Positions 30,410 through 36,509 of a stretch of 36,509 nucleotides of DNA are shown piece by piece (position 1 is the stretch's first letter; every line of letters starts with the position of its first letter). The notes below the pieces were generated by a model that saw only the letters and a list, made by a program, of their open reading frames with translations, was not told where the DNA came from and made no database searches. The position numbers and the translations under genes are program-made. The DNA comes from Pleurocapsa minor GSE-CHR-MK 17-07R (GTDB lineage: Bacteria > Chloroflexota > Anaerolineae > Aggregatilineales > Phototrophicaceae). The stretch spans positions 1 to 36,509 of the forward strand of contig JAHHHY010000023.1 in NCBI GenBank assembly GCA_019359125.1, given 5' to 3'.

Positions 30410-32920
30410 ATGGCCAAACGACACCTCCTCGTCTTCTGTCTCTTGCTGCTTTGCGCCCTGAATGTCGCGCCAGCCGCCGCTCAGACCAACCTGGTCGACC
30501 TGACCGCGCGGGCGGGCTATGATGGCGCGTTTCGTCCCGGTGCATGGACGCCCGTCTGGGTGGAGGTCGCCAATAACGGCGATGACCTGTCCGGCCAGAT
30601 TATCGTGCGCCCGGAAACCTCTGGCGACGGCCTGCCCAATGCCTTCAGCACGCCGATCACGCTGGCGGGCGGCGCACGGCAGAACATCCCCCTGGTGATT
30701 ACGCCGCAGTCCTTTGCCACCCAGCTTCGCGTGGAGCTGATGGACGACGCGGGCATCGTGCGCGCCTCGCAGACGGTCGCCATTCGCGGGCTGTCCGAGG
30801 CCGATACCCTGTATCTTGTTTTCAACGACACGCCCACGGGCATCATCGACCTGACCGAGGCGGCATTTGGCGGCACCATCGCGGCCCAGGCCAACTGGCC
30901 GGTCGAGCAACTGCCCGAAAGCGCCGAACTGCTGCGTTCGGTCGACGTTATCCTGTTTGACGACGTGGATACCACCGGCCTGAACCAGCGCCAGAAAGAC
31001 GCGCTGCGCGAATGGGTGACGGGCGGCGGCCATCTGATCGGGGCGGGCGGGGCGAACTGGCAGGCGACCGACGCCGGCCTGCTGGAGCTGCTGCCGGTCG
31101 TGCCGGATGGCAGCACCACGGTCGATTCGCTGGCGGCGCTGGCGGATACGCTGCGTCTGCCCGCATCGTCGGACGCACAGTTGCAGTCCGGCGGCGCTAT
31201 CATCGTCACGACCGGCGCGCTGGCCGCTGACGCTGAGGTGCTGGTCGCGCTGGGCGCAGACCAGGACAGCCTGCCGCTGGTCGCGCGCAGGGAGCAGGGC
31301 GCCGGCGTGGTCGATTTTATCGCTGCCGACCCGAATGCCGAGCCGCTGCGCTCGTGGGATGGGCTGCCTGCCTTGTGGCTGATGCTGCAAAGCAGTCGTG
31401 CGCCCCAGCCGGGCTGGTCGCAGGGCTACACCAATGCCGACCAGTCGATTCGCGCCGCTGAAATCCTGCCCGGCGTGGATGCGCTCCCCGACGTGCTGCC
31501 GCTGATCGGCTTTCTCGCGCTGTACATCGCCATCATCGGCCCGGCCAATTTTCTCGCGCTGAAACGGCTCAACCGGCTGGAGTGGGCGTGGGTCACGATT
31601 CCCGTCAGCATCATCGTGTTCACGGCAGCGGCCTGGCTGCTGGGCTACTCGCTGCGTGGCGACGACGCCATCCTCAACCGGCTGACGGTCGTGCAGGCCT
31701 GGTCTGAGGGCGAACGGGCGCGTGCTGATGGCATCATCGGCGTCTTTTCCCCGCGCCGCACCAGCTACTCGATGCAGACGGGCGAGGATAATTTCCTGCG
31801 CCCGATTCCTGCCATCGAGAATGCAGGTTCGCTGCTGACCAGCAGCGCCGCCGCGGCCACCAATATCGTGCAGACCAATACCACCACTGCTGAAAATTTC
31901 TCGGTCGATGCCAGCTTCGTCAGCCCGTTCTGGGTGTCGGGCATGGTCGAGCGCCCGGCGGTGACGGGGGCGGCGTCCTTGCAGTACGACGCGACAATCC
32001 CCGGGCAGATGGTCATGCGCGGCAGCGTCGCCAATGAGACGAGCGTCACCCTGCGCGACCCGGTGATTCTGGCGCGTGGCATGGGCATGATGCTGGCCGA
32101 GCCAATTGCGGCGGGCGAAGTGGCCGTGTTCGAGGGTGTTTTGCCGGGGCAGGGCGCGGCGTCAGATATGCCGCTGATTCCCACGCGCACCAACAGCTTC
32201 CTCACATTTCGCCAGTCCACGCTGAACGCGGCCAGCGAGCAGAGTGTCGCGCAGATTATCGGCCCGGAGCGTTATGAGCTGGAGCCGACGCTGTTCCTGC
32301 GCTCGCAGTCCCCGGAAGATGAAGACCTGTGGCGCCGTCAGTTGATGCTGTGGTCGATTGTCGATGACTCGTACGAGAGCAGCGGTCGCGGTGACGAGGT
32401 TTATCTGGCAGCGTGGGCCGATTTGCCGCAGGGGGATTTGTCGCTGGCAGGGGCGGACTGGAGCGAGCAGGTCACCACGCTGGTGCTGATCCAGCTGGAG
32501 ACCGAGGTCGCCCGGCCGCAGAACGAAGACATCACCATCGCGCCGGACCGCTTCACCTGGGCGGCGCTGGAATATCAGGGGGTTGGTGGCCTGACGCCTG
32601 TCGATCTGAATATGTCACCTGGCGAAATCGTCAGCTTCCGCTATACCCCGCTGCCGACGGCCCGCCTGCGCGAAGTCGATTCCCTGAGCGTGACGCTGGC
32701 CAACCTGAATACCGGTTCGCGGCGCGTGCCCATTTCGCTCTACAACTACGATACCGCTTCGTGGGATGAAATCATCATCACCCGTGACGGCTTCACGACC
32801 AATAATCCTGGCCCATACCTGGGTCCGCACAATGCTATCGAAATGCGGCTGGTGGCGGATGAGATTGGCGGCTACCTGCGCATCGGCCGCATCGATGTGA
32901 CGCAGACCGGGCAGTTTTAG
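30410..32920 (+). CDS. Large exported, membrane-anchored protein of unknown function
   Basis: The 836-residue protein has a signal peptide (residues 1-24, ending APAAAQ) and an N-terminal beta-rich domain (FRPGAWTPVWVEVANNGDDLSG). A GATase/Rossmann-like part at about 135-340 follows (VDVILFDDVDTTGLNQRQ, then WVTGGGHLIGAGG). Two membrane helices lie at ~361-384 (LPLIGFLALYIAIIGPANFLAL) and ~391-415, and the last ~400 residues form another beta-rich exported part. The IGPxNxLxLKRLxRxEWAWVTIP block is shared, as far as I recall, with many uncharacterised proteins of Firmicutes and Chloroflexota. ATG 30410 has no good ribosome-binding site but begins the signal peptide exactly; an earlier in-frame ATG adds 31 unlikely residues. 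The next gene starts 2 nt after the stop. Confidence 0.75.
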   Translation: MAKRHLLVFCLLLLCALNVAPAAAQTNLVDLTARAGYDGAFRPGAWTPVWVEVANNGDDLSGQIIVRPETSGDGLPNAFSTPITLAGGARQNIPLVITPQSFATQLRVELMDDAGIVRASQTVAIRGLSEADTLYLVFNDTPTGIIDLTEAAFGGTIAAQANWPVEQLPESAELLRSVDVILFDDVDTTGLNQRQKDALREWVTGGGHLIGAGGANWQATDAGLLELLPVVPDGSTTVDSLAALADTLRLPASSDAQLQSGGAIIVTTGALAADAEVLVALGADQDSLPLVARREQGAGVVDFIAADPNAEPLRSWDGLPALWLMLQSSRAPQPGWSQGYTNADQSIRAAEILPGVDALPDVLPLIGFLALYIAIIGPANFLALKRLNRLEWAWVTIPVSIIVFTAAAWLLGYSLRGDDAILNRLTVVQAWSEGERARADGIIGVFSPRRTSYSMQTGEDNFLRPIPAIENAGSLLTSSAAAATNIVQTNTTTAENFSVDASFVSPFWVSGMVERPAVTGAASLQYDATIPGQMVMRGSVANETSVTLRDPVILARGMGMMLAEPIAAGEVAVFEGVLPGQGAASDMPLIPTRTNSFLTFRQSTLNAASEQSVAQIIGPERYELEPTLFLRSQSPEDEDLWRRQLMLWSIVDDSYESSGRGDEVYLAAWADLPQGDLSLAGADWSEQVTTLVLIQLETEVARPQNEDITIAPDRFTWAALEYQGVGGLTPVDLNMSPGEIVSFRYTPLPTARLREVDSLSVTLANLNTGSRRVPISLYNYDTASWDEIIITRDGFTTNNPGPYLGPHNAIEMRLVADEIGGYLRIGRIDVTQTGQF

Positions 32921-32922
32921 CC

Positions 32923-33651
32923 ATGACCATCTGGCGTACGCGTGCGGTGAAGGCGGTCAATTCGGTGCTGGGGCGCACAGGCTTCGCGCTCTATCACGGG
33001 GCCGACCTGCTGCTGGAAGGTGCGTTGTCGCGGCTGGTCCGGCATGGTATTCCGGTGGCGACGCTGATCGACGTGGGCGCGTCGGACGGGCGCTGGTGTG
33101 CGCGGGCAGAGCGTTTCTTTCCCGACGCGGCGCAATTGCTGGTCGATGCCAATCCCGCGCATGAGCCTGCGCTTCGCCTCTTCTGCGCGGCGCGCAAAAA
33201 CAGCCACTATGCCATTACGGCAGCGGGGCGCGGGACCGGGACGATCTGGTTTGATGCGACCAATGCGCTGGGCGGCGTGGCCTATCAGCACATGCAGCCC
33301 GGTCTGGTCGAGGTGCCGGTCCATGCGCTGGACTCGCTGGTCACACAGGTTGGCCTGGCCGGGCCGTACCTGCTGAAGCTGGATACGCACGGCTATGAGG
33401 TGCCTATTCTGGAAGGCGCAGCGAACGTGCTGGCGGCGTGCAGCGTATTATGTATTGAGGCGTATAATTTTCGACTGAGCGCGGACAGCCTGCGCTTTTA
33501 CGAGCTGTGCGCGCTGCTGGAAACGCACGGGTTTCGCCCGCTAGATATCATCCAGCCGATGCATCGCCCGCTGGACGGCGCATTCTGGCAGATGGATATT
33601 CTGTTTGCGCGGGCCGACAGCGTGGTGTTTGCGACCGATGCCTACGCATAA
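32923..33651 (+). CDS. FkbM-family methyltransferase
   Basis: A 242-residue SAM-dependent methyltransferase of the FkbM type, usually acting on hydroxyls of sugars or polyketides. The SAM-binding glycine motif is VATLIDVGASDGRW, the second acidic strand is AQLLVDANPAHEP, and the family motif LLKLDTHGYEVPILEGA is intact, followed by SVLCIEAYNF. It has no membrane span. Its ATG is 2 nt after the preceding stop, and an ABC exporter pair follows 39 nt later. A link to modification of an exported glycan or lipid is plausible but not shown. Confidence 0.9.
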   Translation: MTIWRTRAVKAVNSVLGRTGFALYHGADLLLEGALSRLVRHGIPVATLIDVGASDGRWCARAERFFPDAAQLLVDANPAHEPALRLFCAARKNSHYAITAAGRGTGTIWFDATNALGGVAYQHMQPGLVEVPVHALDSLVTQVGLAGPYLLKLDTHGYEVPILEGAANVLAACSVLCIEAYNFRLSADSLRFYELCALLETHGFRPLDIIQPMHRPLDGAFWQMDILFARADSVVFATDAYA

Positions 33652-33690
33652 AGTATTGATCGTTCATGACCTGACAGGCGAAAGAACACG

Positions 33691-34650
33691 ATGACCGACC
33701 TGATTATTCAGACGAAAGACCTCGTCAAGACGTTCGGCAAATTCACTGCGGTCAATGGCCTGTCGCTGGAAGTGCCGGCCGGCTCAATCTATGGCTTCGT
33801 GGGACCGAATGGCGCGGGCAAAACGACCACCATGCGCATGCTGACCACGCTCACGCGGCCCACCAGCGGCGAGGCCTTCGTCGCCGGGCATTCGGTGGCG
33901 GCCGACCCGCGTGCGGTGCGCCGTGCCATCGGCTATATGCCCGACGAATTTGGCGTGTATGACGATATGCGCGTGTGGGAATATCTCGACTTTTTCGCCG
34001 CGTGTTATGACATTGCCGAGGCCGACCGGCGCAAGCTGATCGGGGACCTGCTGGAGCTGGTCGACCTGACGCATCGCCGCGACGACATGGTGGACAAGCT
34101 GAGCCGAGGCATGAAGCAGCGCCTGTCGCTGGCGCGCACGCTGGCGCATGACCCGTCCGTGCTGATCCTGGACGAGCCAGCCAGCGGCCTGGATCCGCGC
34201 GCCCGTGTGGAAATCCGTGAGCTGCTGGTCGAGCTGGCGCGCATGGGCAAAACGATCTTTTTCTCGACGCACATCCTGGCCGACGTGAGCGAAATCTGCA
34301 CGCACATCGGCATCGTCGAGGCCGGGCAGATTATCGCGCAGGGCGATATGCACGACATGCGCGCCCAGCTCACGCCGCACCGCGAAATCACGGTCACGCT
34401 GGCCGATGCCGCGGCGGTCGAACAGATAAAGACGCTGATTGGCCCGCGCGAGGGCGTCATCAGCGTGACGCCGCTGGAGCCGAAGAATAATCGTGCCCGC
34501 GTGCGCATTGACTTCACCGGCGATGATGACGGCGTAGCTGCGCTCAGCCAGGCGATGTCCGGCGCGGGTATCGCCATTCTGGGCTTCACCGAAGAAACCA
34601 AAGACCTTGAAGCGATGTTCATGCGCGTGACCAAAGGCATCGTGACGTGA
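33691..34650 (+). CDS. ABC-2 type exporter ATPase (CcmA/NatA-like)
   Basis: The 319-residue protein is an ABC ATPase with Walker A GPNGAGKTT (38-46), a Q-loop region replaced by YMPDEFGVYDD, signature LSRGMKQR (from 137), Walker B VLILDEP (to 163), the D-loop SGLDP and the H-loop His194 (FFSTHIL). The C-terminal ~100 residues match the accessory domain of NatA/CcmA-type ATPases. It energises the permease encoded next, whose GTG overlaps this stop (GTGA). Substrate is unknown. GAAAGA precedes ATG 33691. Confidence 0.95.
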   Translation: MTDLIIQTKDLVKTFGKFTAVNGLSLEVPAGSIYGFVGPNGAGKTTTMRMLTTLTRPTSGEAFVAGHSVAADPRAVRRAIGYMPDEFGVYDDMRVWEYLDFFAACYDIAEADRRKLIGDLLELVDLTHRRDDMVDKLSRGMKQRLSLARTLAHDPSVLILDEPASGLDPRARVEIRELLVELARMGKTIFFSTHILADVSEICTHIGIVEAGQIIAQGDMHDMRAQLTPHREITVTLADAAAVEQIKTLIGPREGVISVTPLEPKNNRARVRIDFTGDDDGVAALSQAMSGAGIAILGFTEETKDLEAMFMRVTKGIVT

Positions 34651-35963
34651 GCGCTGTGTCGCTGTCTGCTGAAGGGGATGCGCACGACCTTGTGACCGGG
34701 CAGTCCGGCCGGATTGTGAAGGCTGGGGCATTGGCCAGCGCCGTGATGATGATTATCGCCGCGCTGCTGGCGACCGCGTCTGCCGGGCAGACCGGCCTGC
34801 TGGCGAATGTGCTGCTGTTCAATCGTCCGCCCACGAATGAATCACTCCCGCTGGTGGGGATGCTCAGCCTGTTTAACCTGGCTGCCTTCCTGATTGTGCT
34901 GGTGGGGGTGCGCGCCCGTGAAGCATGGACACTGCCGCTGCTGCCGCTGCTGGCCGCCGCGAATCTGGCCTTGCTGGTCTTTACGGGCTACGCGTTCGGC
35001 GCGATTCTGGCGGCTATCGCGGCGGCGGCCTCGGTCAGCGCGTGGCGTTCGCTGCGCTCGTACCGCATGAACCCGATGGCGCTGAAAGAGCTGCGCGGTC
35101 GCATGCGCGGGGCGCGGGCGTTCATCGTGCTGAGCGTATATCTGGGGCTGATGAGCGCGTTTGCCCTGCTGATTTATTTCGCCTTCAACGTGGGCAACCG
35201 CATCGGCAGCTCTGTGGGCGGCGAAATTGGCCGCACGCTGTTCATCGCGCTGGTGGGCATCGAGATGCTGCTGATTCTGTTTATCGCCCCGGCGCTGACC
35301 GGCGGCGCGATCACCGGCGAGCGTGAGCGGCAGACGTATGACCTGCTGCGCACCACGCTGCTCTCGCCGCCCGCGTTTGTGCTGGGCAAGCTGGAAAGCG
35401 CGCTGGCCTATTTGTTCCTGCTGCTGCTGGCTGCCATTCCGCTGCAAAGCATCGCATTTCTGTTTGGCGGCGTCAGCGAGGGGGAAATCCTGCTCGCGTT
35501 CGTCATTCTGGGGGTGACCGCCGTGTTCCTGGGCGCGCTGGGCATTTTCTTCTCGGCCGTGATGCAGCGCAGCACGACGGCCAATGTGCGCGCCTATCTG
35601 CTGATGGGCATCGTCATGTTTGTGGTGCCGGGCATCGGGGCGCTGCTGCTGGATGCCCTGATCAACGGCCTGTTCGCCTCGGCTGCGCCAGTCAGTTCGC
35701 CGCTGCTGGAGACGATCCTGGTATTCGTGCGCTTCGCCTTAAACGCGCTCAACCCGGTGACGACCGCGCTGACCAGCCAGCAGGTGCTGATTGAACGGCA
35801 GACGATCGGCTTCTACCCGTATACGCTGAGCAGCACGGGCGGCAACATTCCGCTGATTTCGCCCTGGGCGCTGTTTGCCGGCATCTATCTGGTCGCCTCG
35901 GCGGTGCTGATTCTGACGGCGGTGCGCCGAGCCCGCCGCGATGATGAGTCGTCTGCGGTGTAG
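34647..35963 (+). CDS. ABC-2 type transporter permease
   Basis: The 438-residue protein has about ten membrane spans. The second part carries the ABC-2 permease pattern: NPMALKELRGRMRGARAF (the cytoplasmic coupling segment), ITGERERQTYDLLRTTLLSP, FVLGKLESALAYLFLLLLAA and a closing helix near WALFAGIYLVASAVLIL. The first ~110 residues add about three extra spans. It starts at GTG 34647 overlapping the ATPase stop, so the two subunits are translationally coupled. Together they would export a substrate, perhaps a lipid or glycan given the FkbM gene upstream. Confidence 0.9.
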   Translation: MSAVSLSAEGDAHDLVTGQSGRIVKAGALASAVMMIIAALLATASAGQTGLLANVLLFNRPPTNESLPLVGMLSLFNLAAFLIVLVGVRAREAWTLPLLPLLAAANLALLVFTGYAFGAILAAIAAAASVSAWRSLRSYRMNPMALKELRGRMRGARAFIVLSVYLGLMSAFALLIYFAFNVGNRIGSSVGGEIGRTLFIALVGIEMLLILFIAPALTGGAITGERERQTYDLLRTTLLSPPAFVLGKLESALAYLFLLLLAAIPLQSIAFLFGGVSEGEILLAFVILGVTAVFLGALGIFFSAVMQRSTTANVRAYLLMGIVMFVVPGIGALLLDALINGLFASAAPVSSPLLETILVFVRFALNALNPVTTALTSQQVLIERQTIGFYPYTLSSTGGNIPLISPWALFAGIYLVASAVLILTAVRRARRDDESSAV

Positions 35964-36059
35964 ATTTCAGCCAGGTTTGTGCGCGGTTTGGGTGTTAGTG
36001 AGTCATATTTTAGCGGAAACTGGTTTGCTTCTTCCCTCAAAATTGGTCAAAACTGACCC

Positions 36060-36088
36060 TTCACAAGTCTTGTTGTCCCTCGTATACT
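36060..36088 (+). promoter_or_regulatory. rRNA promoter P1 candidate
   Basis: TTCACA (36060-36065) and TATACT (36083-36088) with exactly 17 bp between them. Confidence 0.55.
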
Positions 36089-36208
36089 TTCCCTCGTTGT
36101 GAAATTCAGTACAAACAACTCCGGCGCTAAAAAAACAAGGCGTCGCATAACCCAAATTAACCCGCAAACATGTTTAACAGCAGTTTGCACAAAGTTTCAG
36201 AAAAAGGG

Positions 36209-36236
36209 TTGACAAGGGGAAGTGAGTACTGATAGT
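36209..36236 (+). promoter_or_regulatory. rRNA promoter P2 candidate
   Basis: Consensus TTGACA (36209-36214) and GATAGT (36231-36236) with 16-bp spacing, preceded by an AAAAAGGG tract. It lies about 185 bp before the mature 16S end. Confidence 0.65.
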
Positions 36237-36300
36237 CTTAAGGCAAGACGCGCCACTGCGGAAACAAAGGGGCGCGTTGCTGTCAGAAGACAAAGACAGC

Positions 36301-36313
36301 GGCACCTTAACAA
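36301..36313 (+). promoter_or_regulatory. boxA-like antitermination site
   Basis: GGCACCTTAACAA matches the E. coli rrn boxA core TGCTCTTTAACAA at 10 of 13 positions and lies between P2 and 16S, where NusB/NusE would bind. Confidence 0.55.
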
Positions 36314-36421
36314 CAGAAAAGTGGAAATGGAAGCGTAAGCAATTACGCAGCAAGAAAATGCCAGCAGTAAGGTAAAAACAGTAAACCCAAAAGCGAGTCG
36401 AGAGACCGCTAAGAAGTCAAT

Positions 36422-36509
<88 letters not shown>

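Larger units (their letters stand above)
35964..36421 (+). promoter_or_regulatory. rRNA operon promoter and leader region
   Basis: 458 bp without a protein gene, AT-rich compared with the rest. It contains two promoter-like pairs (listed separately), A/T tracts that could serve as UP elements (around 36133-36140 and 36196-36206), a boxA-like word and three hairpins before the 16S start: ACGCGCC/GGCGCGT (36248-36277), GCTGTC/GACAGC (36279-36300) and GCGTAA/TTACGC (36333-36348). Confidence 0.75.

Overview
The window looks like chromosomal DNA of a high-GC bacterium, most likely a Chloroflexota member of the Anaerolineae type. The signs are Thr/Pro-rich linkers in several exported proteins, a short EF-Ts of about 207 residues, many large GT-C glycosyltransferases, secreted DUF5666-PepSY-like proteins, and the opening of a bacterial 16S rRNA gene at the right edge. 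The placement is inferred from these features and was not tested by a search. Most of the window has GC-rich codon use. The first ~1 kb, the four-helix-bundle gene near 21.5 kb and the rRNA leader are visibly more AT-rich.

Layout. 1-908: a VapBC-type toxin-antitoxin pair. 1066-3948: an operon of hexapeptide acyltransferase, GT-C glycosyltransferase and polytopic membrane protein. 3997-8363: a tight operon of a Thr/Pro-rich lipoprotein, a beta-propeller-like exported protein, a second lipoprotein and a thioredoxin-fold [2Fe-2S] ferredoxin, followed at 8517 by a membrane Fe-S oxidoreductase of the FadF/HdrD type. 10590-14135: another GT-C membrane protein and a double-SH3b exported protein, closed by a clear terminator. 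14325-17735: three tandem exported proteins sharing one architecture (two DUF5666-like units, a PepSY-like unit, then a low-complexity tail rich in Asp, Asn/Ser or Pro/Asn), closed by a terminator. 17873-19102: an extracellular solute-binding protein.

19170-22793 is on the minus strand: a four-TM protein, a dihydropyrimidinase/hydantoinase and a luciferase-like (LLM) flavin oxidoreductase. A small four-helix-bundle gene with 31-bp inverted repeats is inserted between the last two. A duplicated 3' scrap of the hydantoinase gene and palindromic repeats lie beside it. 23035-26618: a VOC protein, then rpsB-tsf-pyrH with a structured leader and an internal terminator, followed by a glycolipid-binding-like protein where frr would usually be. 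26799-28253: a polyprenol-phosphate mannose synthase-like glycosyltransferase and an unknown protein. 28331-30253 (minus): a reduced RmlD-like reductase and a repeat-bearing membrane protein. 30410-35963: a large membrane-anchored exported protein, an FkbM methyltransferase and an ABC-2 exporter pair. 35964-36509: the rRNA promoter/leader region and the first ~88 nt of 16S rRNA.

Much of the window concerns the cell envelope: glycosyl transfer, lipoproteins, SH3b and PepSY export proteins, ABC export. The strongest candidates for something undescribed are the three-gene DUF5666-PepSY family with interchangeable tails and the inverted-repeat element carrying the four-helix-bundle gene. No CRISPR array, tRNA, prophage or transposase gene was seen.
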